A stretch of DNA of 64,000 nucleotides from Psychrobacter sp. JB385 (GCF_900163785.1 NZ_FUKN01000011.1:62001-126000), one strand, 5' to 3'. Shown: positions 1 through 10,344, counted from the first letter of the stretch. Notes: generated by a model not told the origin, from the letters alone. Program-made: numbers and translations.

Positions 1-1
1 A

Positions 2-757
2 ACGATCCAATATGGCGCGCTCACCGTTGCTAGAGATATTGATGCCCAGTTTGAAGCGGGCAACATTTATACCATTTTGGGCGCAAATGGGGCAGGTAAG
101 TCCAGTTTGCTCAAAGCGATTTTTGGTGAGCTGCCATTCTCTGGTACAGTTGACTATCAAGGTAGGGTACAGACCAAATCCCAGCTCAACGCATGGCGTA
201 AACCCATCGCATATATGCCGCAAGACAGTCATACCGACGCCGAGCTTACCACCCTTGAAGTGGTCATACTTGGACGAATGGATGCCTTGAGCCGCCATAT
301 CAGTGATGAGTTGTTACGAGAAGCAGTTGAGTTATTGGCGGAGCTAAATATCTCCCATTTGGCACATCGCTCAATCCGCTCGTTAAGTGGCGGACAGCGG
401 CAGCTGGCTATGTTTGCACAAGCGTTACTTCGCCGTCCTAAGATTTTACTACTTGATGAACCCGTCTCAGCCCTAGACATGGCCCATCAAATTAACTTGC
501 TGGACAAAGTTCGGCATTATACGCAGCAGCACCAGTTGATTTGTATTATGGTATTGCATGATTTGAGCCTAGCCGCGCAATTTTCGGATGAAGTCATATT
601 ATTAGCTGATGGTGATATTCAAGCACAAGGTATGCCTAAAGCGGTATTACAATCCGAGATTTTACGCAAAGTGTATCATGTGGATATTGAGATTTTGACG
701 AGCCATCAAGGCTCACCAGTGGTTCATCCGTATCGCAAGCGGCAAGCTAGCGTTTAA
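2..757 (+). CDS. ABC transporter ATP-binding protein, iron-siderophore/hemin type (5' end outside window)
   Basis: This is the ATPase subunit of an ABC importer, most like the FecE/FepC/HmuV group that drives uptake of ferric siderophores, hemin or cobalamin across the inner membrane. The frame is open from the first bases, so the start lies upstream of the window. Visible motifs are Walker A (GANGAGKSS, near base 85), the signature LSGGQRQ, Walker B (ILLLDEP) followed by the D-loop SALD, and the switch histidine in MVLHDLS. The permease and binding-protein genes would be expected upstream. Its 3' end overlaps the convergent permease gene by 11 bp. The substrate cannot be told from this subunit. 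Confidence 0.9.
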   Translation, partial: TIQYGALTVARDIDAQFEAGNIYTILGANGAGKSSLLKAIFGELPFSGTVDYQGRVQTKSQLNAWRKPIAYMPQDSHTDAELTTLEVVILGRMDALSRHISDELLREAVELLAELNISHLAHRSIRSLSGGQRQLAMFAQALLRRPKILLLDEPVSALDMAHQINLLDKVRHYTQQHQLICIMVLHDLSLAAQFSDEVILLADGDIQAQGMPKAVLQSEILRKVYHVDIEILTSHQGSPVVHPYRKRQASV

Positions 758-1619
758 CTGTTTTTCGCTCAGGTACACTGCTAACGATGCCTGCCAAAAT
801 AACTGCCGTAATACCTAAAATCTCTAACCAGCCAATGCGTTCGCCTGCAAAAATGACCCCATAAATTGCAGAAAACACGACCGTTAAATACGATAGTGCA
901 GCGACCGTGAATTTTTGCCCGACGTGATAGGCATGAGTCATCGCCAGCTGCGCAAGCAGCCCTGCCGCACCAATGCCAATGATGTAAGGTAAGCTTTCGC
1001 TCGTCAGATGACTCCAGCCAAACCAAGTGGCTGCTATACCTGAGACAATGGTCGCTACTGCCGAAAAGTAAAACACAATCCGCCACGCAGGTTCTCCCAT
1101 CAAGGAGAGCTCTCGCACTTGCAGCAACGCAAAAGCTGTAAAAATACCGCCACTTAAGGTAATCAACGTCTCAAGCAATCTATCTGAGGCGAAGGCAGGT
1201 TTTAGCATCAGACAGATACCCGCCAATCCCATCAGCAGAGCGACCCACGTTTTGAGTGATGGCTTGTCTTTGAGCCAAAAAATAGATAGCAAAGCTATAA
1301 AAACAACAGAGGTATAGTTCAACGTTACAGAGGTTGCTAGAGGCAGATGACCTAAGCCATAGAATGCCAATAGCAATGCCATTGTGCCCGCCATACTACG
1401 CTGCATATGACCCCAAAAAAACGGTGTCTTAAGAGTCTTTTTACGTACAAGTGTCGTGCTAAAAATAGCAAGGGCGGGTAATAATGACCGCCAAAACGCC
1501 AATTCATACTCATTCATGTGTAAGTGCGTAGACGCGTTTTTGACCAAAATGCTCATTATGGCAAATAAGAATGCCGCAATAATCATCCAGCCCGAACCTA
1601 AAGAAGATTTTTTTATCAT
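747..1619 (-). CDS. EamA/DMT-superfamily permease
   Basis: This 290-residue inner-membrane protein is almost entirely hydrophobic, with about ten predicted helices arranged as two EamA repeats (roughly residues 10-140 and 150-285). That is the pattern of drug/metabolite transporters such as RhaT/YedA-like exporters. The substrate cannot be inferred. No strong ribosome binding site precedes the chosen ATG, so the N-terminus is uncertain by a few codons. The gene runs convergent to the ABC ATPase, and the two coding regions share 11 bp at their 3' ends with no room for a separate terminator. Confidence 0.85.
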   Translation of the reverse strand: MIKKSSLGSGWMIIAAFLFAIMSILVKNASTHLHMNEYELAFWRSLLPALAIFSTTLVRKKTLKTPFFWGHMQRSMAGTMALLLAFYGLGHLPLATSVTLNYTSVVFIALLSIFWLKDKPSLKTWVALLMGLAGICLMLKPAFASDRLLETLITLSGGIFTAFALLQVRELSLMGEPAWRIVFYFSAVATIVSGIAATWFGWSHLTSESLPYIIGIGAAGLLAQLAMTHAYHVGQKFTVAALSYLTVVFSAIYGVIFAGERIGWLEILGITAVILAGIVSSVPERKTVKR

Positions 1620-1874
1620 AGATAGATAGTGTTGAGGAAAAACCGCAATTGTAACACCCTACGCGGTATGCTTTTTTGCTAATTTAAAAATGATACTCGG
1701 GAATGGTTTAACAATACCATCTGCGTTTGTATGACATGAAACCAATAGATAGTTATTCTCAGTCGCTAAAACACGATAGGCATCAACACATAAAAGGTGC
1801 ACACAGATAGGTTGATTGCGGTAAAATAATCACCCATTAATATCATCCATATTATCTAGTAATCAAGGCAGTTT
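1620..1874. other. Divergent intergenic region between the EamA permease and queF
   Basis: Both flanking genes are read outward from here, so it should carry both promoters. I could not pick convincing -35/-10 pairs. I saw no ORF, repeat or preQ1-riboswitch-like structure that I could defend. Confidence 0.5.
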
Positions 1875-2750
1875 ATGAGTATTCACGGTATTTTAGGGGA
1901 ACAAACCACCGATTATCCCACGCAGTACAGTCCAGAGACACTTTATCCCATCGCGCGTGAGATGGGACGCAATGCCATTGATTGGCATACTGATAAGTTA
2001 ACGGTCGGTGTCGATTGGTGGCAAGCTTTTGAGATGTCTTGGCTCAATACGCAAGGACTCTCGCAGGTTGCTATCGCGCGCTTTAGTATTCCTGCCAGCT
2101 CACCATATATCGTAGAGTCAAAGTCGCTTAAACTGTATTTGAACAGTATCAATTTTACTGAATTTTCCAGCTGGCAAGAGGTAGAGACGCTGATTGCTAA
2201 AGACTTATCAACCTGCGTACAAGCGGATGTGACAGTTGAGCTGTTTGGCTTAGAAGAGGACTTAACAAGTTTATTGATTGCCAAGCCTGATGGTGTGTGC
2301 ATTGACAATGCGCTGGCAGATGCCACAGACAAAGTGACACTATGCGAGCATCCAGATGCGTCATTGTTGCAGGATCAAACGCAGGTAAATGAGGGTCAGT
2401 TAGAAAGAGATGAGTCTCAGTCTCAGCCTTATACTTTTTATTCAAACCTACTGCGCAGTAATTGTCCGGTGACCAATCAACCAGATTGGGGTACGCTGGC
2501 GGTTTCGATAACGACTGACAAGCCTTTTAATTATGCCAATATGCTGCGTTATATATTGAGTTTCCGCCAGCACAATGGCTTTCATGAGCAATGTGTTGAG
2601 CAGATATTTGCTGATTTAAGCGCATACTATGAGCCAAGTGAACTAATGGTACGTGCGTGGTACACACGCCGAGGTGGTATTGATATCAATCCGTGCCGCG
2701 TCAGTGATATCAGCCTATTACCGAAGCCAAGTCGCCTTATTCGTCAGTAG
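1875..2750 (+). CDS. queF: NADPH-dependent 7-cyano-7-deazaguanine reductase QueF
   Basis: The enzyme reduces the nitrile preQ0 to the amine preQ1 using two NADPH, the last free-base step before insertion into tRNA in queuosine synthesis. At 291 residues it is the long, two-lobed E. coli-type QueF. The NADPH/substrate motif ESKSLKLYLNS is near residue 81, and the catalytic cysteine lies in SNCPVTNQPDWG (Cys197, with Asp204 as the general acid by family analogy). About 30 Gln/Glu/Asp-rich residues (roughly 155-185) between the lobes look like a flexible linker. A second queuosine gene, queG, lies 47 kb downstream. Confidence 0.95.
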   Translation: MSIHGILGEQTTDYPTQYSPETLYPIAREMGRNAIDWHTDKLTVGVDWWQAFEMSWLNTQGLSQVAIARFSIPASSPYIVESKSLKLYLNSINFTEFSSWQEVETLIAKDLSTCVQADVTVELFGLEEDLTSLLIAKPDGVCIDNALADATDKVTLCEHPDASLLQDQTQVNEGQLERDESQSQPYTFYSNLLRSNCPVTNQPDWGTLAVSITTDKPFNYANMLRYILSFRQHNGFHEQCVEQIFADLSAYYEPSELMVRAWYTRRGGIDINPCRVSDISLLPKPSRLIRQ

Positions 2751-2826
2751 ATAAATAGAGACTCTATAACGCGCTGTGGTATCTTATAATCAATAGGCTT
2801 TATCTATATGAGATCAGGAGGCAGAC

Positions 2827-3228
2827 ATGAAGCTAATGACGAACGCTTTAATGGTGGCGGGGACAGTCGCTTTGCTGCTTTCTACTGCAATATCAGCACA
2901 AGCAGCATTTGTAGAAAACGAATATATCTGTGAAGATATATATATGGAAAAGGCTTATGATTGCGCTAACAACGCCGTTATAATTGAGAAAAATCGACTT
3001 AATAACATCTATAATCGTGCTTATCGTCGTTTGAATAAAGTACAGCGGCAGCAGTTGGATACAGAGCAACTTGCATGGTTAAAAACACGCAATGATAAGT
3101 GTTATTTTGAACATGATGGCCCAATGAACAATACCATAGTGTATGCCCAGATTGGAGCGAATGTTTGTACCGCGACTGAGACTCAAAAGCGTAGTAAGGC
3201 CATTGCCAAAAGATACAACATTCAATAG
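2827..3228 (+). CDS. Small secreted LprI-like (DUF1311-type) protein
   Basis: This 133-residue protein has a Sec signal peptide: positive start, hydrophobic stretch at residues 8-22, likely cleavage after SAQA at 26. The mature part is Lys/Arg/Asn-rich with four cysteines, which could form two disulfides in the periplasm. The pattern of a Cys, a central YRRL stretch and WLKTRNDKC resembles the LprI N-terminal (DUF1311) family, some members of which inhibit lysozyme. Function here is unproven. A strong AGGAGG ribosome binding site precedes the ATG. A hairpin terminator follows, shared with proS. Confidence 0.7.
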   Translation: MKLMTNALMVAGTVALLLSTAISAQAAFVENEYICEDIYMEKAYDCANNAVIIEKNRLNNIYNRAYRRLNKVQRQQLDTEQLAWLKTRNDKCYFEHDGPMNNTIVYAQIGANVCTATETQKRSKAIAKRYNIQ

Positions 3229-3244
3229 AGTGTTCTTACCAATA

Positions 3245-3283
3245 AAAAAGCGCCTACCTCATTCGATGAGATAGGCGCTTTTT
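3245..3283. terminator. Bidirectional rho-independent terminator
   Basis: AAAAAGCGCCTA is mirrored by TAGGCGCTTTTT around a partly paired centre (CTCAT/ATGAG). The stem has an A-run on one side and a T-run on the other, so it can end both the LprI-like gene and the converging proS transcript. Confidence 0.9.
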
Positions 3284-3306
3284 GGTTAAAGGTTTTAGCA
3301 AACGAA

Positions 3307-5025
3307 TTATTTACCGCTTACCTTTGCCAGTACTTCTTCACGGCTCAGCATTTGCTTCTCTGTTTCGCGGCGATTGACGTATTCGTACTTATCTTCCGCA
3401 AGATTACGATCAGAGACAACGATGCGATGTGGAATGCCGATAAGTTCTAAATCTGCAAACTTGACACCTGGACGCTCATTACGGTCATCAAGCAGCACAT
3501 TGACACCTTGCGCTTTTAACTCTTCATAAAGCGCCGTTGCTGTTTGCATGACATTTTCTTCTTTTGACTTCATTGGGATGATAGCCACTTCAAAAGGCGC
3601 GATAGAGTCATTGACGGTTGGCGTGGTTGGCCACATGATACCGTTTTCATCGTTGTTCTGCTCGATAGCAGCGGCAATGATACGGCTAACACCGATGCCA
3701 TAACAGCCCATCATAAGCGTTACTGGCTTACCATCTTCACCTGACACGGTACAGTTTAGCGCTTGTGAGTATTTATCACCCAATTGGAAGATATGACCCA
3801 CTTCGATACCGCGTTTGATTCTTAGGCTGCCTTTGCCGTCAGGAGAAGGGTCACCTTCTTGAACATTGCGGACATCGACAATCCGAGTAATATTGGCATC
3901 GCGTTCCCAGTTTAGACCAACAGTGTGCTTATTCACCTCATTAGCACCAGCGACAAAATCAGACAAGGCCGCAGCCGAGCGATCAACGAATACCGGCATA
4001 TCTAAGTCAACACCGATATATCCTTTGTGCAGACCCGCAACCTTCAATTCTTCATCAGACGCCAAAGTCAGTGGCACGTTGGCCTCTTCGATTTTTTCAG
4101 CTTTGATGGTATTGAGCTGATGATCACCGCGTAAGACGATCGCAATCAGTTGTGGCTCGTTGTCTTCTGTATGACCGTGTACGATCAAAGTTTTGACCGT
4201 TTGTTCTAAAGGAATGTCTAAATGCTCAGCGACCATCTTACAGGTGGGCATATTCTCTGTTAAGACGTCTTCGTGTTCTCGGCTAGGCGCTTGACGCTCA
4301 GCGGTGCTTACTGATTCAGCCAGCTCAACATTGGCTGCGTAGTCAGAAGCGTCTGAGAAAGCGATATCATCTTCACCGCTATCCGCCAATACATGGAACT
4401 CATGAGAAGCAAAACCACCGATGGAACCAGTGTCTGCTTGTACGGCACGGAAATCTAAACCCAAACGAGTAAAGATGCGTGTGTACGCTTCATACATGTC
4501 GTGATAGGTTTGTGCCAATGATGCTTGATCAACGTGGAATGAATACGCGTCTTTCATGGTAAATTCGCGCGCGCGCATCACACCAAAACGTGGACGAATC
4601 TCATCACGGAATTTACTCTGAATTTGAAAGAAACTGATTGGCAGTTGTTTATAGCTGCGCAGCTCGCCTTGAGCAAGATTGGTGATGACTTCTTCATGAG
4701 TAGGACCGAGTACAAAATCACGATCATGGCGATCTTTGAACCGTAATAGCTCAGGGCCATAATCATCAAAGCGTCCTGTCATCTGCCAAAGCTCTGCAGG
4801 CTGAGTCATCGGCATCAGTACTTCTTGCGCACCCACGTTTTGCATCTCTTCACGAACAATACGTTCAACTTTTTGTAAGACGCGCAGCCCCATGGGCAGC
4901 CAAATATATAACCCAGAAGCAATCTTACGAATAAGACCGGCACGTACCATCAATTGGCTTGAGGCGATATCGGCATCACTTGGGGTTTCTTTTAGTGTGG
5001 CAAATAAAAATTGACTGGCTTTCAT
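3307..5025 (-). CDS. proS: Prolyl-tRNA synthetase
   Basis: This class II aminoacyl-tRNA synthetase charges tRNA-Pro. At 572 residues it is the bacterial form, with an editing (INS, YbaK-like) domain inserted between catalytic motifs 2 and 3. Visible are the motif 2 region with [10 protein letters not shown], the editing domain over roughly residues 225-400 (including GDHQLN), motif 3 with GCYGIGVSR and a C-terminal anticodon-binding domain with [20 protein letters not shown]. The start agrees with the family ([13 protein letters not shown]). A weak AAGG lies farther than usual from the ATG. Its cognate tRNA-Pro(GGG) gene is at 18983-19059. Confidence 0.97.
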   Translation of the reverse strand: MKASQFLFATLKETPSDADIASSQLMVRAGLIRKIASGLYIWLPMGLRVLQKVERIVREEMQNVGAQEVLMPMTQPAELWQMTGRFDDYGPELLRFKDRHDRDFVLGPTHEEVITNLAQGELRSYKQLPISFFQIQSKFRDEIRPRFGVMRAREFTMKDAYSFHVDQASLAQTYHDMYEAYTRIFTRLGLDFRAVQADTGSIGGFASHEFHVLADSGEDDIAFSDASDYAANVELAESVSTAERQAPSREHEDVLTENMPTCKMVAEHLDIPLEQTVKTLIVHGHTEDNEPQLIAIVLRGDHQLNTIKAEKIEEANVPLTLASDEELKVAGLHKGYIGVDLDMPVFVDRSAAALSDFVAGANEVNKHTVGLNWERDANITRIVDVRNVQEGDPSPDGKGSLRIKRGIEVGHIFQLGDKYSQALNCTVSGEDGKPVTLMMGCYGIGVSRIIAAAIEQNNDENGIMWPTTPTVNDSIAPFEVAIIPMKSKEENVMQTATALYEELKAQGVNVLLDDRNERPGVKFADLELIGIPHRIVVSDRNLAEDKYEYVNRRETEKQMLSREEVLAKVSGK

Positions 5026-5584
5026 AAATAAAGCGTAACCTTATCAACGATAAAAATAAGAAATAAGAGGATGTTGAGCGTCTGGCTAACTGTTTCGTCG
5101 CCGCCGCAAGCTTACCGTCATCACTTAGTAATAATCTGGGATGTGTCTTAGCGACTAAAATGCTTGTAAGAAAAGCATATGAACAAAACCGCTCTAATGA
5201 AAGAGTGGCGAACATCTGATTGATGTATCAATATATTGAGCCGTTATAAAAATCATCTGTAGGGCGAATACCTATCAAATAAATCTATACCGACATTTTA
5301 TCAACGCAATCTGACTATGTTAGGTAAAGTTGCTCTAAGACGCAATGACTTTTTGTTTTTTCAAAGCGAACATGGCTCAGAGACGCTAATAAAGTCCCAA
5401 TAACTCGATTTTTATCAGTTCTAAATCGATTGATCACATGCTTTAGAGTGAAAATTTGATGAGTAATTATGTAAAGTATTTGTACCTGTTACTTGAAGTT
5501 ATTGCTCGAACATAGCATTTATTGCTTAGATTGTTACTTATCACGATGTTATAGAAATAAACGCCACATTCTAAGGTAGCTTAT
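5026..5584. other. Long intergenic region between proS and the DUF4230 gene
   Basis: The stretch is AT-rich and contains the promoters of two divergently read genes. I see one simple inverted repeat, TCGATTT at 5405-5411 with AAATCGA at 5423-5429 (11-base loop, no T-run). I see no T-box or RNA gene I could support. Reading frames here are short and do not look coding. Confidence 0.5.
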
Positions 5585-6343
5585 ATGAACAAGTCTGATA
5601 ATCGCTCTTCTATCAATAATAATGCCCCTAATACGTCACAAAAAAGACCAATCGCTCTACTGTCATGGATAGTATTGCTGATTGGTTTGGCAGCAATCGT
5701 ATTTGCTATTTATAGTGTTCAGAATATAACAAAAGAAGAACCGATAGAAACCATCACTCGTGAGGGCGTGGTTACCCAGATACAGCAGCTCAATCGCTTA
5801 CAAACGGTTGCGTTCAGTGTAGATACCGTCATTACCAGTAAGCGCCCAGGAAGTTGGATGAAGCTGTGGCAAGATGAGCAAAAGGGGCTGTTTATCGCAC
5901 GTGGTCGCGTACAAGCAGGAATCGACTTGAGTGCCTTGACGCCTGAGATGGTTCAGGTAGTACAGCCTGAGCCCTCTAGCGCTGACCAGAACACACAGAC
6001 AGACAGTGTAACGAACGCAGCTGCTGTTATGCCAGCAATCAATATTACATTGCCACCGTCAGAGATATTTGCGGTTTATTTGGATGATATCGAAATTTAT
6101 GATTGGCAAACAGGTGCGTTTGGCATGATGCAAGTCGATCCAAAAATCTTAGCCCAAGCACAGAGCATGGCCAAAGAAGAAGTTTTGGAGCGTGCTTGCC
6201 GCGGTGATGTGATGAATATGGCGCTAAAAAATGCACAGACACAGTTACAGCAACTGTTTGCTATGACAGGCGCAGTCGTGACCGTCACGACCCAAGGCGC
6301 AGGGGCGTGCCAATTACCAGTAGCTTCATCAGCAAACGGTTAA
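5585..6343 (+). CDS. DUF4230-domain membrane-anchored protein
   Basis: This 252-residue protein has a polar N-terminus, one transmembrane helix (about residues 24-46) and a periplasmic part that resembles DUF4230. That domain includes the stretch beginning TITREGVVTQIQQLNRLQT and a later acidic/hydrophobic core. A low-complexity Gln/Asp/Thr linker lies around residues 125-145, and a single C-terminal Cys pair (near residues 208 and 246) may form a disulfide. No enzymatic function is established for the family. It stands alone, divergent from proS and convergent with the photolyase. Confidence 0.75.
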   Translation: MNKSDNRSSINNNAPNTSQKRPIALLSWIVLLIGLAAIVFAIYSVQNITKEEPIETITREGVVTQIQQLNRLQTVAFSVDTVITSKRPGSWMKLWQDEQKGLFIARGRVQAGIDLSALTPEMVQVVQPEPSSADQNTQTDSVTNAAAVMPAINITLPPSEIFAVYLDDIEIYDWQTGAFGMMQVDPKILAQAQSMAKEEVLERACRGDVMNMALKNAQTQLQQLFAMTGAVVTVTTQGAGACQLPVASSANG

Positions 6344-6385
6344 ACCATTTGCTGATGCGATTAAAGGTTTGCTTGGACGAGGTTG

Positions 6386-7999
6386 TTATTTTTTAAACTC
6401 AGCAATGGCAAGCTCGCGCGCTTTTTTGTGTTCAACCATCGGTAGAGGATAATCAAGGCTGGCAAACTTACCCCCTTTACCGAGCGCCTTGCGAAGTTTT
6501 TCTTCTGAATGCAGGGTACTATTAGGGACATCTTTTAACTCAGGTAACCAAGTCTTGATAAATATTGCGTCAGCATCATGCGTCTTGCCTTGGCTAAAGG
6601 GGTTCATAATACGGAAGTAGGGCGCAGAATCCGTACCCGTCGAAGCGCTCCATTGCCAGCCGCCGTTATTAGAAGCAAAATCACCATCTATAAGCTGCTG
6701 CATAAAGTAGCGCTCGCCCCAGCGCCAATCAATCAATAAGTCTTTGGTCAAGAACATAGCCGTCACCATCCGCAAGCGATTGTGCATAAAGCCAGTGGTA
6801 TTGAGACTTCTCATGGCAGCATCGACCAAGGGCACACCAGTGTTACCTGTACACCACGCCTTAAAATCCTCATCACCATAAGACCAATTGATACGTTTAT
6901 CCGTGTCATCCTTGTAAGCTTGATGACGGATCAGCTCTGGCTTATCGACCAGTACATGACGATAAAAATCACGCCATGCCAACTCACTTATCCAGCGATT
7001 GATGTCTTCATTGTCACCGTCATTGCCGTGCAGTTTTTCTTGCGCTTTATGGGCTTGTAGATAACAAAGTCTTGGACTAATAGTACCAATCGTGAGGTAA
7101 GCAGATAACTGACTAGTGGCATGCAAGCTAGGTACATCGCGTCCCACATCATAATCATTAATGTCCTCAGCAATGAAACGTTCCAGTTGCTGGCAAGCCG
7201 CTTTTTCACCTGCAGGATAGGCATCGCGAGCGTGTTTAAGCTGCTCCACGCTATCTATGTGCTGTAGTGCTTCTGCGTCTTGCAAGGTTTTTTGATAATC
7301 CTTGACCGTATTTTTGCAAAGACGCTCTATCTCTTTCACAGTGTTTGCACTGGTTTTTGATAAATGCACATCAATATCATCATTGTCTTTAACAGCTGGC
7401 GCGTCATGTAGCTGTATATCGCCCACATCCACTGTGTGACGCCACTTTTTATAAAATGGCGTGAATACTTGATACATGGTGTCATCATTAGTGGTGATGC
7501 TTTGCGGTGGCAAGATACATTGGTCGTGCCAGCGCACAAACTCGATATCGTCTTTTGCCAGTTGTTTGGTTAATTGCTCATCACGGTCGATCTCATTGCC
7601 TTCGTATTCATGATTTGCCATGATGCAGCTGATGTGGTTCTTTTGACACAAGGTTGTCAAGACATCGACACAGTCAGCAAAGCTTGGAGCAGGGTGGACG
7701 ATAAGGGTGATATTTAATTGATCTTGTAGCGTTTTTGCCAGTATTGGCAAGGTGCGGGCAATATGATCGACTTGTGCAAGCGAGGTATCATGTGCTTGCC
7801 ACTGCTTAGGCGTCAAAAAAAACACAGCACTGACTTGAGCGTTGTCTGTCGCGGCTTTTTCACACAATGCCGTCAAAGCCGTATTGTCATGGAGCCTTAG
7901 ATCACGGCGGAACCACATCAAGTAATGAGGCGAGGCTGCGCTCGTGTTTTTATCATTATTATGGGTCTTGCTTGCCGCTTTTGATGCTGTCTTAGACAT
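6386..7999 (-). CDS. phrB: Deoxyribodipyrimidine photo-lyase (class I CPD photolyase)
   Basis: The 537-residue flavoprotein repairs cyclobutane pyrimidine dimers using blue light. The N-terminal Rossmann-like antenna domain starts with LMWFRRDLRLHDNTAL. The C-terminal FAD domain shows WISELAWRDFYRH, FMHNRLRMVTAMFLTKDLLI, DGDFASNNGGWQW and PYFRIMNPFSQG, which are the hallmark of class I photolyases rather than plant-type cryptochromes. An acidic, Lys/Asp-rich stretch links the domains. An AAGG site sits 8 bases before the ATG. It is transcribed as a single gene. Confidence 0.95.
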   Translation of the reverse strand: MSKTASKAASKTHNNDKNTSAASPHYLMWFRRDLRLHDNTALTALCEKAATDNAQVSAVFFLTPKQWQAHDTSLAQVDHIARTLPILAKTLQDQLNITLIVHPAPSFADCVDVLTTLCQKNHISCIMANHEYEGNEIDRDEQLTKQLAKDDIEFVRWHDQCILPPQSITTNDDTMYQVFTPFYKKWRHTVDVGDIQLHDAPAVKDNDDIDVHLSKTSANTVKEIERLCKNTVKDYQKTLQDAEALQHIDSVEQLKHARDAYPAGEKAACQQLERFIAEDINDYDVGRDVPSLHATSQLSAYLTIGTISPRLCYLQAHKAQEKLHGNDGDNEDINRWISELAWRDFYRHVLVDKPELIRHQAYKDDTDKRINWSYGDEDFKAWCTGNTGVPLVDAAMRSLNTTGFMHNRLRMVTAMFLTKDLLIDWRWGERYFMQQLIDGDFASNNGGWQWSASTGTDSAPYFRIMNPFSQGKTHDADAIFIKTWLPELKDVPNSTLHSEEKLRKALGKGGKFASLDYPLPMVEHKKARELAIAEFKK

Positions 8000-8188
8000 T
8001 CAAATAACCTTATGTCAATCATAAACAAAATTAGGAATAAAAGTATGCTAGGATAAGTTTTTGGATGCAATGGATTTGCCATTTGGTTAACAAATCATCA
8101 TCATACTTAATCTATCGCGCTCACGAGTTATAGTGGTCGTGAGCCAATGGTTAAACGGCATTCTGAGAGTTCTATTTAAGGTCATATC

Positions 8189-8872
8189 ATGCACGTTAAG
8201 TTTTGCGGTTTTACCCAGCTTAGTGATATTCAGACTGCGGCACAATTGGGTGCTGATGCAGTCGGTTTGGTGTTTTATCCACCAAGTCCGCGTGCGGTGA
8301 CGCCTGCACAAGCGAAGCTGCTTAGCGCTTCTGTGCCTGCTTTTATGAGTGTGGTGGCGTTGGTTGTAAACATGCCAAAAGACGAGTTGATAGAGCTGGC
8401 AAACACCGTACCTTTTGATATCATTCAGTTTCATGGTGACGAAACGCCTGAGCAATGTGAGCAGCTGGCAAGCAGTGTCAATAAGCGCTGGATGAAAGCC
8501 TTACGTATCAATGCTGAGCAGCATACGCCCGATAGCGTTCGCGCCCAGATTGACAAATTTGCAGCAGCAGGTGCCAGTAGTATCTTATTGGATGCTTATC
8601 ACCTCGCTGCTTACGGTGGAACAGGACAGCGCTTTGATTGGAGTTTGATACCAAAAGACAGCTCGCTGCCAATTATCTTGGCGGGTGGACTGGATGCCGA
8701 CAATGTCGCTGCGACATTAGATCTGCCTATTTATGCGGTCGATGTCAGTGGCGGTATTGAGCAAAACAAAGGCAAAAAAGACCCTGCCAAAATGCGTGCC
8801 TTTATGAAAGCGGTCAAACGTGACCGATGGCAAAACGCGACGCTTAGCGAACCTTCGAACCTGAGTAGCTAG
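8189..8872 (+). CDS. trpF: Phosphoribosylanthranilate isomerase
   Basis: TrpF converts N-(5-phosphoribosyl)anthranilate to the deoxyribulose form, the third step of tryptophan synthesis. It is a 227-residue (beta/alpha)8 barrel. The N-terminal motif reads VKFCGFT instead of the more common KICGLT, but the catalytic cysteine (Cys6) is kept. The catalytic aspartate lies in ILLDAYH, and phosphate-binding loops AGGLDADNV and VDVSGGIE close the barrel. It is the first gene of trpF-trpB-trpA. TrpC and TrpD must be elsewhere, as is usual in this lineage. Confidence 0.96.
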   Translation: MHVKFCGFTQLSDIQTAAQLGADAVGLVFYPPSPRAVTPAQAKLLSASVPAFMSVVALVVNMPKDELIELANTVPFDIIQFHGDETPEQCEQLASSVNKRWMKALRINAEQHTPDSVRAQIDKFAAAGASSILLDAYHLAAYGGTGQRFDWSLIPKDSSLPIILAGGLDADNVAATLDLPIYAVDVSGGIEQNKGKKDPAKMRAFMKAVKRDRWQNATLSEPSNLSS

Positions 8873-8956
8873 TTCTGTATTATTCAATCATCTACTACTC
8901 ACCGCATTTACTAATATTTATACTAAAAAATACCACTTATTACAGTAGGAATTATC

Positions 8957-10231
8957 ATGAGTCATGTCGCGAACAAAGAGTTATCTACCACTGCAACGGC
9001 CATCAACACCTTTACCAATCCTGACAACGTGCCCGATTTTAACCAGTATCCCGATGCACGCGGACATTTTGGTGTACACGGTGGTCGCTTTGTCTCTGAA
9101 ACCTTGATGGCCGCGCTAGAGGAGCTAGAGACGCTTTATACAAAAGTCAAAGCCGATCCAGCATTCTGGGAAGAGTATCACAATGATTTGGTCAACTACG
9201 TCGGTCGTCCAACACCGCTATATCATGCAAAGCGTTTGAGTGATGAGATTGGCGGCGCGCAAATCTATTTCAAACGTGAAGACTTGAACCATACTGGCGC
9301 GCACAAAGTGAACAACACCATCGGACAGGCACTACTTGCCAAGATGTGTGGCAAAAAACGTATCATCGCTGAGACGGGCGCAGGACAGCATGGTGTCGCG
9401 ACAGCAACGATTGCGGCACGCCTAGGACTAGAATGTATCGTCTATATGGGCGCCGACGATGTTGAGCGTCAAAAGATGAACGTTTATCGTATGCGTCTGC
9501 TTGGTGCAACTGTCGTGCCAGTTACGTCAGGTTCTCGTACGCTCAAAGATGCCATGAACGAAGCGATGCGTGATTGGGTCACCAATGTCGATAGTACCTA
9601 TTATATTATTGGTACGGTGGCAGGCCCGCATCCTTATCCGCTACTGGTGCGTGATTTCCAAGCGATCATCGGTAAAGAAGCGCGTATTCAGCATTTAGAA
9701 AAAACAGGCAAGCTCCCTGATGCGCTGGTCGCATGTGTCGGTGGCGGCTCAAACGCCATTGGTTTGTTCTTTGATTTCTTAAACGATCCTGAAGTCAAAA
9801 TGTATGGCGTCGAGGCGACAGGTGATGGTATTGAGTCAGGTCGCCATTCTGCGCCACTAGCAGCTGGTCGTATTGGTGTGCTGCATGGCAACCGTACGTA
9901 TCTGATGGCAGATGATGATGGTCAGATTCAAGAAACGCATTCTATCTCAGCCGGTCTTGATTACCCAGGCGTGGGTCCTGAACACAGCTTCCTAAAAGAC
10001 ATGAACCGTGTTGAATACGTGGGTTGTACTGACAAAGAATCTCTAGAAGGATTCCATGCGTCTACGCGCAAAGAAGGCATCATTCCTGCGCTTGAGTCCG
10101 CCCATGCGGTTGCTTACGCCTTAAAGCTTGCGAAAACCATGACGCCTGACCAGACCATTATCGTCAACATGTCGGGTCGCGGTGACAAAGACTTGCACTC
10201 AGTGATGAAGGCAGAAGGGATTGAGTTGTAA
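8957..10231 (+). CDS. trpB: Tryptophan synthase beta subunit
   Basis: TrpB condenses indole with serine to tryptophan in the alpha2-beta2 complex. The 424-residue protein carries the PLP lysine in HTGAHKVNN (Lys117), the phosphate-binding loop GGGSNAIG, and the substrate motif [11 protein letters not shown]. An N-terminal extension of about 30 residues precedes the conserved start ([16 protein letters not shown]). An 84-base gap separates it from trpF, and a 113-base gap with a large hairpin precedes trpA, so the three genes may not be expressed at equal levels. Confidence 0.98.
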   Translation: MSHVANKELSTTATAINTFTNPDNVPDFNQYPDARGHFGVHGGRFVSETLMAALEELETLYTKVKADPAFWEEYHNDLVNYVGRPTPLYHAKRLSDEIGGAQIYFKREDLNHTGAHKVNNTIGQALLAKMCGKKRIIAETGAGQHGVATATIAARLGLECIVYMGADDVERQKMNVYRMRLLGATVVPVTSGSRTLKDAMNEAMRDWVTNVDSTYYIIGTVAGPHPYPLLVRDFQAIIGKEARIQHLEKTGKLPDALVACVGGGSNAIGLFFDFLNDPEVKMYGVEATGDGIESGRHSAPLAAGRIGVLHGNRTYLMADDDGQIQETHSISAGLDYPGVGPEHSFLKDMNRVEYVGCTDKESLEGFHASTRKEGIIPALESAHAVAYALKLAKTMTPDQTIIVNMSGRGDKDLHSVMKAEGIEL

Positions 10232-10279
10232 TAGTCATTATATTGACAGGCTATGCCGCTATTATTTATAAGAAAAATC

Positions 10280-10319
10280 GCTTAGCGCCCTTTATGGTTT
10301 GATAAAGGGTCAGCTAAGC
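10280..10319 (+). repeat. Large hairpin between trpB and trpA
   Basis: GCTTAGC and CCCTTTAT (10280-10295) pair with ATAAAGGG and GCTAAGC (10302-10319), separated by small bulges and a 6-base loop. No T-run follows, so it is probably not a classic terminator. It could stabilise or process the mRNA, or partly block transcription into trpA. Confidence 0.75.
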
Positions 10320-10344
10320 CACCGATACAACTTAAGAGAACATT

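Noticed and set aside
4976..5215. Minus-strand frame of 79 codons overlapping the proS start
   Set aside because: It overlaps the conserved proS N-terminus in another frame and shows no coding pattern.
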